Source: Shewanella glacialimarina (GTDB taxonomy: Bacteria; Pseudomonadota; Gammaproteobacteria; Enterobacterales; Shewanellaceae). Taken from it: DNA of 64,000 nucleotides. Within the stretch, counting starts at the first letter, position 1, and each line of letters starts with the position of its first letter. The position numbers and the translations under genes are program-made. Below, piece by piece: positions 34,095 through 42,601 of the stretch. The notes beneath the pieces were generated by a model. It was given only the letters and a program-made list of their open reading frames with translations, was not told the origin of the DNA and did no database searches. The DNA lies in contig NZ_CP041216.1 of the NCBI RefSeq assembly GCF_020511155.1, positions 3,100,001 through 3,164,000 on the forward strand, given 5' to 3'.

Positions 34095-35347
34095 TATAGG
34101 TTCCCCGTTCTCAGGGCTGATAACATGTCAATTGTGGCTCTTTTACTTAAACCTACAGTTTTTCTAGACTTAACTCTATTAACTTCTGGACCTGTAAAAT
34201 TCGTTACTGCTGCTGATGGAAGACAAATCAAAGAATGTTCACTGACATTTCCTTGAGTAAGAACTTGTAATGCAAGTTCTCCAACCTCTTTCTTTAACAG
34301 TTTCATCATTGGCCCAATCCTAGACCCTTTTTTACCTTGATACACTTGAACCACACCTTTCATTTCCATCACTTTATAATCGTGAAGAATTGCTGGGACT
34401 GGCCCTATGCTTCCTCCGTTGACCAAAGTTCTAATTAAAGCTGAAACATGATTAATTTTACCTCTGGAATGTTCACTTTTAGTCATACCATACGTGATTG
34501 AACTAACGAATGCTTTTGCTAAATCAAAAGCATCTTCAACCAGCGAATTACTATACTTAGAAAAAGCAGATGGCATTGTTAAATAGCCCGCCTCTTCTCT
34601 ATCATTACTCACAACACTGATATCATATAGCCCTATCGAAGAGATTTTACTAAATAATGGCACGCCTAATACACGTTTAGCCTCATCAACACTAATACAG
34701 CCATACATTTTAAGCATTTGATTAACTTCAATAAGCTTTCTATTTTCCTCTCCATTCAGTGAGCTTAATACACTACTAATTTTGCGCGAGTATTCTCGTC
34801 TAAATATATTACCATTAAAGTATAAGTTATCTGTTTGATCTAGTTTTTCAAAATCAACGAAACCAACTTGCTCAGAACGAGTAAATACTTGATCCAGCTG
34901 TTCTTTGCTAAGTTTTAGTGTATCGGAAATTTCTTCCCCGGCTTCAGACTTTTTAATCGGCGCACATGAAGCTTTTTCTGCTAAATTTAAATAGGAATAT
35001 TGAATAGGTGAAGGATCTAAAGAATCGAAAATATTAGAAGTATTCGTTAACACTGAAGCAGATGTAATCCCAAGAACTTCGATACCTGTATTCCCAATAT
35101 CAATAATATTCTTATCTTTTAACAACTGCTTAATCGCGGGAAACTCTAAGGCATTGATATTAGATGCATTAGCTAATGCTTTCAGACGTTCATTAGTCAG
35201 TTGCATTTGGTTATCTGCCGAAATAGCTGATAATAGTATTCCAGCTTTACCTGCGCTGTATATTTCGCCAAACTCTGTTTGATTCTCTACACCTTGCAAT
35301 TTACTTGTGTGATGGATCAACCAAGCACCTTGAGTTTTTTTATCCAT
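34094..35347 (-). CDS. Unknown partner protein of the nuclease cargo gene
   Basis: A 417-residue protein I do not recognise. Seen: an N-terminal segment MDKKTQGAWLIHHTSKLQGV, a winged-helix-like middle part (LIEVNQMLKMYGCISVDEAK), and a C-terminal region with a MKLLKKEVGELALQVLTQG helix and a basic end (RVKSRKTVGLSKRATIDM). No transmembrane segment, no ATPase motif. It heads the two-gene unit, which lies between the Mor-type activator and lysozyme, and is visibly AT-rich. It may be the sensor or DNA-binding partner of the nuclease; inference from pairing only. Confidence 0.72.
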   Translation of the reverse strand: MDKKTQGAWLIHHTSKLQGVENQTEFGEIYSAGKAGILLSAISADNQMQLTNERLKALANASNINALEFPAIKQLLKDKNIIDIGNTGIEVLGITSASVLTNTSNIFDSLDPSPIQYSYLNLAEKASCAPIKKSEAGEEISDTLKLSKEQLDQVFTRSEQVGFVDFEKLDQTDNLYFNGNIFRREYSRKISSVLSSLNGEENRKLIEVNQMLKMYGCISVDEAKRVLGVPLFSKISSIGLYDISVVSNDREEAGYLTMPSAFSKYSNSLVEDAFDLAKAFVSSITYGMTKSEHSRGKINHVSALIRTLVNGGSIGPVPAILHDYKVMEMKGVVQVYQGKKGSRIGPMMKLLKKEVGELALQVLTQGNVSEHSLICLPSAAVTNFTGPEVNRVKSRKTVGLSKRATIDMLSALRTGNL

Positions 35348-35447
35348 TAAATATACTTCCTTATTTTATTTATTTTGGACGCTTAAAATAACACTCATAA
35401 ATAGAAAATAAAGTGATTAATAGACAATTTCATAAGATATTTCGTAT

Positions 35448-35900
35448 TCAGAATAATCTTCTCTGTTTTCTCGCAACAAATGCAGCTCTTTGGTCTGCAA
35501 TAATCTGACTCACTCTGCGCTCAGTTAAGCCATAATCTTTAGCTATTACCTCTAGATTATTGCCTTTAAACTCTCGCCAAATACGGATATCTCGCAGCGC
35601 ATCTTTAAGGCGTTCGCCGTTGGGGATATACATATCACGACCACCTAAGTAAGTACTTAATGTGGTGGCTAGGGCCTCGCTAACTGCCACAGAGTTGGGC
35701 ACCTTATTGCCCTCAAGGGTAACGCGCATTAGCTCGCATAAGCTTTGCAATGTTGATGGCCAACGCTTGATAAAATCTTCACGCTCATCTGGTTTTAAAG
35801 TGCGCAAGGTTTCAAGGGCTTGCTCTAATTCTGCCGCTTCGGTGTTTAACAAATCCATTTGCTTATCCCTTTGGGTATGTTGAGGTGATGTATTACTCAT
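35448..35900 (-). CDS. Mor/C-type activator of middle or late phage genes
   Basis: A 150-residue transcription activator of the Mor family. Seen: ALATTLSTYLGGRDMYIPNG (about 95-114), the dimerisation and beta-strand signature of Mor, and a C-terminal helix-turn-helix DYGLTERRVSQIIADQRAAF. In Mu, Mor turns on the middle promoter and C the late promoters; only one such gene is present here, so it may do both jobs. The start at ATG 35900 has AGGA in front; an ATG nine codons upstream (35927) lacks it. It follows GemA, as in many Mu-like phages. Confidence 0.9.
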   Translation of the reverse strand: MSNTSPQHTQRDKQMDLLNTEAAELEQALETLRTLKPDEREDFIKRWPSTLQSLCELMRVTLEGNKVPNSVAVSEALATTLSTYLGGRDMYIPNGERLKDALRDIRIWREFKGNNLEVIAKDYGLTERRVSQIIADQRAAFVARKQRRLF

Positions 35901-35960
35901 ATTTTTGCCATCCTTTGGCATTAACATGCCATTGAAGTAAAGACGATAACTGACTCATTT

Positions 35961-36563
35961 TCAAGTTCTACCGATACTCTGATACTGCTCAACTATGACC
36001 TCATAGTTAGCCGCATGACGTGACTGGCCTTTTACAGGTTGTTCACCACGGGCGATTATGCGTTCAATCAGCTCGCGTTTGTGCCAATTTTTAAGGCTTT
36101 CGAGTACTTGATAACCCATGTCTTGATCAAGCCAGCGCACGCTATCAACCCCTTCACCATGACGGCGTAATGTCATACGACGCACATAAGCATCTAATGC
36201 CGTTTCACTGCTGTCGCGGATGATCATGTGGTGGCTCATGGTGATCCAAATTGCGACAATCTTGTCGATAATTGCCACTTTACTGCGACCAGCTGACTGG
36301 CTTAACCGCCCTTTAAACGGCGTTTTAGCGGTATTTAAAGTGGCTTTTTTAGGTTCAAAGCCTTTATTTTTAAATGCTGTAAAAGCAATTTCGAGTTCAG
36401 ATAAGGTCATGGCTTTTAACGAGTCTTTGCTTGTAGCACTTTTTAACATGGTGCGATAAAGATCATCCTCTAGCCCTAATTGCCCCTTAGCCACATTGAT
36501 TAAGGTTTTCAGGCGGTTCTTTTTACGCAGTAGCTCTGCGGCTTGTTGGGGTAATAAATTCAT
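35961..36563 (-). CDS. gemA: GemA family regulatory protein (DUF1018)
   Basis: A 200-residue DUF1018 protein. Seen: the typical N-terminus with RKKNRLKTLINVAKGQLGLE, DDLYRTMLKSATSKDSLKAM and TLSELEIAFTAFKNKGFEP, plus a C-terminal part with MGYQVLESLKNWHKREL. In Mu, GemA alters host gene expression and DNA topology during the early phase. It overlaps a 60-residue gene by 4 nt and precedes the Mor-type gene. Identification is secure at family level. Confidence 0.9.
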   Translation of the reverse strand: MNLLPQQAAELLRKKNRLKTLINVAKGQLGLEDDLYRTMLKSATSKDSLKAMTLSELEIAFTAFKNKGFEPKKATLNTAKTPFKGRLSQSAGRSKVAIIDKIVAIWITMSHHMIIRDSSETALDAYVRRMTLRRHGEGVDSVRWLDQDMGYQVLESLKNWHKRELIERIIARGEQPVKGQSRHAANYEVIVEQYQSIGRT

Positions 36564-36742
36564 TTCAATTCCTGTTCATCATTCGCTGAGTCAATCACAA
36601 TGCTTTTCGTCGCTTTGGGAGCACTTTTAATATCGCGCCACTTGGGTAGGTAAGTGTCTAAATATCCCTGTGCATCAAACCCTTTAGCGCTAACACTTTG
36701 CACATATTTCATTAACCGTTTTGCATAGGGGGTTAGCTTCAT
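36560..36742 (-). CDS. Small early phage protein
   Basis: A 60-residue basic protein opening MKLTPYAKRLMKYVQSVSAK and containing YLDTYLPKWRDIKSAPKATK. Its stop overlaps the gemA start (ATGA), which argues it is translated. No family is recognised. Confidence 0.65.
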   Translation of the reverse strand: MKLTPYAKRLMKYVQSVSAKGFDAQGYLDTYLPKWRDIKSAPKATKSIVIDSANDEQELK

Positions 36743-36826
36743 TTCACGTCCTTAGCTGCTCATCAGTATCCTGCCACTACGCGGGATAGACTTTGACGAC
36801 CTAAGCCGCCAGAGTTTCGCAATGAT

Positions 36827-37108
36827 TTAATTGTTTAGGGTTTCAATCACGTCTAGAGCACGCTTGCAGGCATGAAAAACCACTTTGCGTTTGTCGCACA
36901 TATTGACCGACTTAAAGCCCCTTAACTGATGCAATATGGCGGCGCAAAGTTGCAACGTTAAATGAGGAGTATCAACGGCAGTGGTACTGAGTGTGTTTCT
37001 AAGATCATCAACATCAGTATCAAGCAATTCGGCCAGACGTAACTTAAATGCCACACGATCAAGCCGTACTTGGTTGTCATCTAATAAAGTAGTGATATGT
37101 GAAGTCAT
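36827..37108 (-). CDS. Small early phage protein
   Basis: A 93-residue helical protein opening MTSHITTLLDDNQVRLDRVA. It lies 9 nt after the DUF3164 gene in the early operon. Seen: two cysteines (LQLCAAIL, FHACKRAL) and a VNMCDKRK segment; no known domain. Function unknown. Confidence 0.7.
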   Translation of the reverse strand: MTSHITTLLDDNQVRLDRVAFKLRLAELLDTDVDDLRNTLSTTAVDTPHLTLQLCAAILHQLRGFKSVNMCDKRKVVFHACKRALDVIETLNN

Positions 37109-37117
37109 GGGCGCTCC

Positions 37118-37741
37118 TTAAAGTGTGCTGATATCAAGGGGTAATTGGGTATACTTGCCGTTTGATTGGCGCTCATACAGGCGTAAATATTGGCTGGTAC
37201 CAGTAATTTGAATGGCGTCCGCTATGGCATCCATGGCGAGTTTCCATTTGGCATCATCAATATCTAATTGGCGCAAACTCAGTACTTGGTTAACGTCTAT
37301 ACGACCTTGCTGATTAACCCGAAACGCATGCTCTACCATGGCCATTAGTCGTGTGTCAGCGCCGCCACTCCAACTTTTAATGCAATCGTCAATTAACGAT
37401 TTTGCAGTTTGAATGCGCTCATCAAACACACGGTGTTCACCCACCGCACGGCGCACTTGATACTTGCCGTCAAAACTGGTCAGCAAAACATTGCCTTTAC
37501 TGCCACCTACTTTTACGCCGTATTCACTGGCTGATAAGTCGGAAAAATCATCAATTTGCGCCATGGTGACCAACTTGAATTTCACCATTGATTGGCGAAG
37601 CTCTTTGGCAAAGCCCACAATCGACATCACCACTTCATCACGCAGTTTATCTACCGCTTTAATGCGGTCTTCTGGCACTAAATCACCTTTGGCATTTTTG
37701 CGATAACCTGCTGGTATGACTGTTTGTTGTTGAAAGTTCAT
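37118..37741 (-). CDS. DUF3164 early protein
   Basis: A 207-residue DUF3164 protein, common in the early region of Mu-like phages. Seen: opening VIPAGYRKNAKGDLVPEDRI, then GKYQVRRAVGEHRVFDERIQ and AKSLIDDCIKSWSGGADTRL. The ATG at 37741 is chosen because the family begins there; the reading frame is open further upstream to 37897 but this would overlap the neighbouring small gene. Biochemical role unknown; a contribution to sulfate-independent DNA binding or recombination has not been shown. Confidence 0.85.
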   Translation of the reverse strand: MNFQQQTVIPAGYRKNAKGDLVPEDRIKAVDKLRDEVVMSIVGFAKELRQSMVKFKLVTMAQIDDFSDLSASEYGVKVGGSKGNVLLTSFDGKYQVRRAVGEHRVFDERIQTAKSLIDDCIKSWSGGADTRLMAMVEHAFRVNQQGRIDVNQVLSLRQLDIDDAKWKLAMDAIADAIQITGTSQYLRLYERQSNGKYTQLPLDISTL

Positions 37742-37745
37742 GTTG

Positions 37746-37961
37746 TTACTCCTCATTCCAGCGTACGGTGACGCCATGAAATTGCACCGCGCTGCTGCGA
37801 CGGCGAATACCTTTAATATTTTCAATAATCTCAACGGCTTTATTTTTAAAGTCGTTGCTTGGATTGGTGATATGTACCACGTTGGCTTTACGTCCAAGCA
37901 CCTTCATACCGCGTAACCGAAGTGCGCTGATAACATCAAATTTGTTAAGTTTGTATTCCAT
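37746..37961 (-). CDS. Small early phage protein
   Basis: A 71-residue basic protein (MEYKLNKFDVISALRLRGMK) with strand-helix-strand pattern and a Lys/Arg-rich end region (GIRRRSSAVQFHGVTVRW). It is separated by 4 nt from the DUF3164 gene and by 5 nt from the gene before it. It could bind nucleic acid; no family recognised. Confidence 0.68.
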   Translation of the reverse strand: MEYKLNKFDVISALRLRGMKVLGRKANVVHITNPSNDFKNKAVEIIENIKGIRRRSSAVQFHGVTVRWNEE

Positions 37962-37966
37962 AATTG

Positions 37967-38500
37967 CTACTCCTGCGGTGGGGTTGAGTGCTCATCTAAA
38001 AGACGGTTGTAACGATATGCCAAGGCAATTAGTTCTTGTTTTAGTAGTTCACAAAGCTGCTTGTGCCCGCCATTATCAGTTATGGATTGACGCTCTAAAC
38101 GGCTATAGGTTGCCTCTGCCGAATACTGCTTAATTCGGCTTTGTTCTTGATTGACACTTATGCGTTTAAATTGGTGCTTGGCTGATAAAGTAGAGTGGAC
38201 ACAACCACTACGACAAGCTCGATATAAACGGAGTCGAATAGGGTTACTGGTGGATTTATTACATTGGTGTTTATCACATTCATGTAATGGGATTTGGCCC
38301 AATATTGGGCATACCACCACATGATTCATGAATGCTCCTTCGACTAGCTTTTGCATCCGGTCCATGTTGCCACCTTGTCCAGCATACTTACCGTTAATGA
38401 GCTGGCTAACGACGGTTTTGCTTATACCAAGTACCTTTGCAACCCCTTCTTGGCCATTAATATTTGCTTGCTCAGCCAAAATGGTTAACCAGTTATTCAT
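37967..38500 (-). CDS. Helix-turn-helix protein with cysteine-rich region
   Basis: A 176-residue protein when started at ATG 38500 (8-nt overlap with the preceding gene). Seen: an N-terminal HTH of the lambda-repressor type (GVAKVLGISKTVVSQLINGK, about residues 19-38), a middle region with five cysteines (C-x10-C-x4-C and later C-x3-C) that may bind zinc, and a helical C-terminus. Similar proteins lie early in Mu-like phages of marine bacteria. A regulatory role is inferred; the longer upstream frame to 38590 is not used. Confidence 0.78.
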   Translation of the reverse strand: MNNWLTILAEQANINGQEGVAKVLGISKTVVSQLINGKYAGQGGNMDRMQKLVEGAFMNHVVVCPILGQIPLHECDKHQCNKSTSNPIRLRLYRACRSGCVHSTLSAKHQFKRISVNQEQSRIKQYSAEATYSRLERQSITDNGGHKQLCELLKQELIALAYRYNRLLDEHSTPPQE

Positions 38501-39068
38501 GACCTTTCTCCTTGAATGGATAATATGTATTGGTATTTTGATCCCACATGCCTTGTGTGCGTTCGGTTGGATGCAAACGCCCCGTGTCACGTACTAGCAG
38601 ATACTTTAATGTGGTACCTCTTGGGCTCCCCTTAATGCTATTAAGAGCTCGTATGTAACCCGCCTTTGAAAGGCAACCTAAGTAACGTGTAATAAGCGAT
38701 GACTCTGCTGTTGACGTAGCTTGGATTAACCCTTTGTTAAAATGCCGATTAATACGAATAGAGTTCCAAACCTGTTGTACTACGGTATTGCGTTTAATGC
38801 GTTGCGGTGCACGTATTGCTTGAGGTTTACCAATTCCTAAAATCACATCGTCTTGCTGGGTAATGACTTGGTATAAATTACCTTTGTTACCGCTTTGTTT
38901 AGACATAAGCTTTATGGCTGATTGCTTTTGCAATCGCTTAGTTAGCTCAGTTACTAAATTCGTTTTCACACCCAATACTTGGGCAATTTCTCTTCGAGTA
39001 AACTGGTGTTTTTCACACATTAGCTTCCATGCTTTATGTGTAATTACGCCTTTACTTGACTGTTCCAT
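38493..39068 (-). CDS. Winged-helix early phage protein
   Basis: A 191-residue basic protein. Seen: an N-terminal HTH (FTRREIAQVLGVKTNLVTEL) and a second HTH-like part (SSLITRYLGCLSKAGYIRAL), each followed by a wing-like strand pair. It lies directly after the MuB-type gene, so it belongs to the early operon. The function may be regulatory or replicative; no specific family recognised. Confidence 0.75.
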   Translation of the reverse strand: MEQSSKGVITHKAWKLMCEKHQFTRREIAQVLGVKTNLVTELTKRLQKQSAIKLMSKQSGNKGNLYQVITQQDDVILGIGKPQAIRAPQRIKRNTVVQQVWNSIRINRHFNKGLIQATSTAESSLITRYLGCLSKAGYIRALNSIKGSPRGTTLKYLLVRDTGRLHPTERTQGMWDQNTNTYYPFKEKGHE

Positions 39069-39119
39069 AATGGTTAGCCCTTTACTTTCTTATTATATTT
39101 AGCGCAGATATACAGTGAC

Positions 39120-39848
39120 TTAGCGTCGGCTGTGATTCAGGAATAACTGACCATCTCCCCATAACTCTTTGTCTACATACGCAAGGTCGTTTGATATGGC
39201 AAATCGCTCAATTTTTTCGAGTGCGATCAAAATTCTCCGTACTTCGCCACCGCTTCTGACGCGAATAAAATCCAGTAGGTCTTCGCCTACTTGTATATTG
39301 CGTTCAAGCAGTTCGGTTGCGAACATGGATACGTCTTCATTGTCTGCGGGCATAAACTCCACCCATTCGCTTATGCGATTAAATAGCTGCTTTCGGTGGC
39401 TTATTCTGCGGGCAATTTCTTCCATGCCGATGAGTACGACAGGCAGTTCTGTCGCGTCATATAAATCACGAATCGTTTCCATTGTTTTGGCTTGACCAAC
39501 AATGTGATCTGCTTCATCTACAAACAGTGCAATCTGCTGGTCATTCATAGTTTGAGTAATGAAATCGACTGATTTTCGTAATGGATACATGGGGTCACTC
39601 CCCAGTTCTTTAAGAATTCTGGCTAAAAATGAGCTTGGCGTGTCGGTGGCATAGCAGCGCACGTATACTGGTAAATTGCCCATGTTAGTTAGTTGATTAA
39701 ACATGTATGCCACTGTGGTTGTTTTACCAAAGCCACTTGCACCATGGATAAGGCCGATACCAGGTGTTATTTCGCTTCTGCTTTGTAGGTTGGCAAACAT
39801 GTCTTGAGTGCGTAGTACATTTTTTACTTCTACTGTTTTATGTTTCAT
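39120..39848 (-). CDS. MuB-type transposition ATPase
   Basis: A 242-residue AAA+ ATPase that should deliver target DNA to the transposase. Seen: Walker A GASGFGKT (36-43), a Walker B ALFVDEADHI, sensor region LPVVLIGMEEIARRI, and a helical C-terminus. It is shorter than MuB (312 residues) and lacks the MuB N-terminal HTH, so it looks more like the TniB/ATPase group. It follows the transposase gene after a 73-bp gap. Identification as transposition ATPase is confident. Confidence 0.9.
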   Translation of the reverse strand: MKHKTVEVKNVLRTQDMFANLQSRSEITPGIGLIHGASGFGKTTTVAYMFNQLTNMGNLPVYVRCYATDTPSSFLARILKELGSDPMYPLRKSVDFITQTMNDQQIALFVDEADHIVGQAKTMETIRDLYDATELPVVLIGMEEIARRISHRKQLFNRISEWVEFMPADNEDVSMFATELLERNIQVGEDLLDFIRVRSGGEVRRILIALEKIERFAISNDLAYVDKELWGDGQLFLNHSRR

Positions 39849-39921
39849 AATGTTGATCCTTTGGTTTTACTGGGTTTTGCATTTGCTTAATCTGGTATTT
39901 TCTAGGGTATAAGCTGAGCAG

Positions 39922-42144
39922 CTATTTCACTTGCCGGTGGGGCTGCTCGGCTTGCTTTAAAATCTTGTCTAGTCTGTTTCGATGTAATACATTGTTTAAA
40001 CGATACTTTTTAAGCCATTCACTTTCCTTTTCATTTAATGTTCTATGCAAACTATCGGTTGTTAACAAAACCGCTTTTTCGTGATCGCTTCTTACAATCC
40101 GTGACTCTTGATGTGCTTGACGTGAGCGTCGTTCTGCCATTGCTTCACGTTGACGCTCAATAGCATTAAGTTCGGTTTCACTTAGTTGAGTATTTTTGGC
40201 AACCGTTGCTGCATGCAGCCCTGTTATTGCAGAATTGCTGTGTGTAGAAGTTTGCTCTAGGTGACTGAGATTGGCGCGTAACAGTTTTTTCTGAGCGAGT
40301 TCGTCGGCATATAAAGCATCAATGCCAAATTCCTCTTGTAGGCGTTTTGCTGATTTGCGAAACGCTGCCAATTCTTTTTGGGTTTGTTTACGGCGATCTC
40401 GAAATTCACTAGGCGCTATGCCACGATTTACTAAATCCATGTTGACTGCATCAACATAGGTATCCCATTGGTCTACGGGGTAAAGTGTGGCGCGGCCAAT
40501 ATCACAGGGATCAATAAATACCCGCACTGTTTGTCGCTGCCATGCTGCTTCCATTAGTTCAGGTGCCGTGTATTGAATACCGTCAGCTTTAACGGTGCCG
40601 CGTACCACTGTTGCTGTACCAATAAAGTTCAGTAAGGTGTCTAGGGTGTGCGGGTTATCAATCACACGTTTGCGATAGTTTGATCCGACCTTTAATTCAA
40701 ACGGAGTTTTACCAGTTTTATCGTGTGGCACATGCTTATAATCAAACTCTAAATAGTCATTTAAAACCTGCTGTAGCTGTTCAGGTGTTAAGGCTAAATC
40801 AAGGCGTTCTGCCTCGGCTTGTTTCTTACCTTCACCTATGCGCTTTGCAAAGTTATACATTGACTCGATTTGTTGACGGTCGCTAACGCTATGCCCGATA
40901 TAACCTGGCATTTTCTCCATCAGAACACGGCTCATGGTGCCAAAAAAGCGTTCAATAAACGGCTTTTCCCAACCGCTAAAGGCGTTAGCTTTGGATATTT
41001 TCAAATCAAGCAAGTTAAAAATAGTGGTAGTGCGTTTTGACACATAATCGCTGCCATTGTCGGTACGCATAATCGCGCCCTCTTCCGGTAATCCCCACTC
41101 AAGCAAGGTTTTACGCAGCAATAAGCAAATAGCTTCACTGTTTGAAGTTGGCGCCACAATTAATTGCACGTCACGTGTGTAGGCATCTATCACCGCCACA
41201 ACACTATGACGCTTCAATTTCCCGTTGACGTTTAACTCAACGTCAGTAGGGGTTGAGTCAAACTCCCACACTTGGTTAGGCCCTGATAAGTGCGGGTACA
41301 TACGCGCAAATAATGGCCTGTATTTATCAGTGTATTTGGTGGGATTAGTGGTAAAGGTATGAGCTAGCTCATTTTTCACTTCATACTGCACCAACCAACG
41401 TTTAAATGAACTAATTGAGGGTAAATCCCAGCCGTATTCAGCTGCTCGCACTAAAGCTAAGTCACGTACCTTATTTGCTTGATTTAATAGGTGTGGTTTC
41501 TTGGTCACTAATGCGAGTAAAAACTCATTTAAGCGCGGTTGAAGATCAATTTTAGAGGCTGTTTGTCCCTTGTATTGATCAACAAGCCCAATAATCCCTT
41601 GTTCTTCGTACGCTTTATACCAGCGATAAAGAGTAGCCTTTGCAAGCTGTGTAACTTGGGTTCTAACATCTTTAGTATTGAGTAATGTGGAGGTATTGAA
41701 TGCTTTAACAAAAACAGCCACTCCGGCCGATTTATTTCCTGCAGCCTCATACGGCGAAACAAACTCACTAAAGGCATTAATCACCATTTCTCTGGCTTTG
41801 GCTTTAGATTGTTTTGCTTCGCTTAAACACATAAATTGCGCTAATCCCTGGCTCTTAACGTTGATACGTTGTTGGCGGTTTTGCTTACTTTGTACTTCGT
41901 CCTGCTTTAAAGCTGATTTTGCAGAAATGACACTTGTTAAAGTGCTGGACTCAACAGCCTTTGCTTTCAAGTAGCCTTGGGTTTCAGTAGGCAAACTGTC
42001 GATGTGATATTCAAAGCCTTTGCCCTGCTCACATTTCTTTTTTATCCAACCTTCACGGTTAGCTAGCTTTCTATTGCCTTGTACTGTTGTGTACATGCCT
42101 GGAATATTGAGCAATTCTTGAAGGGTGTAATATGGCTTAATCAT
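39922..42144 (-). CDS. MuA-type DDE transposase
   Basis: A 740-residue transposase that cuts and joins phage ends. Seen: N-terminal HTH domains (about 1-60 and 170-280, including a VTQLAKATLYRWYKAYEEQG segment), the rve catalytic core with WEFDSTPTDVEL (Asp near 296), MRTDNGSDY (Asp near 362) and FIERFFGTMSRVL (Glu near 398), then a Mu-transposase C-terminal barrel and a basic, helical tail likely to contact the ATPase. Asp-Glu spacing of 35 residues is shorter than the 55 of MuA. The start overlaps the upstream small gene by 8 nt. Confidence 0.95.
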   Translation of the reverse strand: MIKPYYTLQELLNIPGMYTTVQGNRKLANREGWIKKKCEQGKGFEYHIDSLPTETQGYLKAKAVESSTLTSVISAKSALKQDEVQSKQNRQQRINVKSQGLAQFMCLSEAKQSKAKAREMVINAFSEFVSPYEAAGNKSAGVAVFVKAFNTSTLLNTKDVRTQVTQLAKATLYRWYKAYEEQGIIGLVDQYKGQTASKIDLQPRLNEFLLALVTKKPHLLNQANKVRDLALVRAAEYGWDLPSISSFKRWLVQYEVKNELAHTFTTNPTKYTDKYRPLFARMYPHLSGPNQVWEFDSTPTDVELNVNGKLKRHSVVAVIDAYTRDVQLIVAPTSNSEAICLLLRKTLLEWGLPEEGAIMRTDNGSDYVSKRTTTIFNLLDLKISKANAFSGWEKPFIERFFGTMSRVLMEKMPGYIGHSVSDRQQIESMYNFAKRIGEGKKQAEAERLDLALTPEQLQQVLNDYLEFDYKHVPHDKTGKTPFELKVGSNYRKRVIDNPHTLDTLLNFIGTATVVRGTVKADGIQYTAPELMEAAWQRQTVRVFIDPCDIGRATLYPVDQWDTYVDAVNMDLVNRGIAPSEFRDRRKQTQKELAAFRKSAKRLQEEFGIDALYADELAQKKLLRANLSHLEQTSTHSNSAITGLHAATVAKNTQLSETELNAIERQREAMAERRSRQAHQESRIVRSDHEKAVLLTTDSLHRTLNEKESEWLKKYRLNNVLHRNRLDKILKQAEQPHRQVK

Positions 42145-42367
42145 ATTTCTGCCCTACCAAATCAAATTCAATTTCATTAGATAGCTCAACTAAGATTTCT
42201 TTAGAAACCTTTCCCCAACGTGGTTTAACTCCGGTATCTGGAGCAAACATTTGTACGCACTTTTGAACCGTGCGCGGGTTGTACCCTTCTCTTAATGCCC
42301 AGGCTCTGCAGCTGAGCCCTCGCCTCATTAGTGCAGCATAGATCTGATTCGCATTTTCAATCTCCAC
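42137..42367 (-). CDS. Small DNA-binding protein at Ner position
   Basis: A 76-residue protein with a helix-turn-helix (RGLSCRAWALREGYNPRTVQ). It is the first gene of the early operon, where Mu has Ner, a negative regulator of early transcription, and it probably has that role. The start codon is GTG (42365-42367). It overlaps the transposase gene by 8 nt and is divergent from the repressor, with the operator in between. Confidence 0.82.
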   Translation of the reverse strand: MEIENANQIYAALMRRGLSCRAWALREGYNPRTVQKCVQMFAPDTGVKPRWGKVSKEILVELSNEIEFDLVGQKYD

Positions 42368-42460
42368 GATGTCTGCTCCTTATTTCACAAATTTGTGATA
42401 ATATTTAAATTGTTCGCATTGCGCATGTAGCACATACAAAAAGTAACATTCATACGCACT

Positions 42461-42496
42461 GCGTACGAATGTGATGATACGATCACATTCGTACGC
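42461..42496. promoter_or_regulatory. Palindromic operator between repressor and early genes
   Basis: A perfect 15-bp inverted repeat (GCGTACGAATGTGAT / ATCACATTCGTACGC) with a 6-bp spacer lies in the 234-bp gap between the divergent early operon and the repressor gene. Further half-site-like CATACGC and GCGCATG stretches lie just left. This is the likely binding site of the repressor and/or the Ner-type protein. Confidence 0.8.
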
Positions 42497-42601
42497 TGGT
42501 CAAGCATGTTTGTAATGTTTCTTTTTCTATTTTATGCACTAGCTTCTGAATATGACTTTTAATAATTTAAATTCAGCAACTTAACTAAAAAGAAACAAGA
42601 A

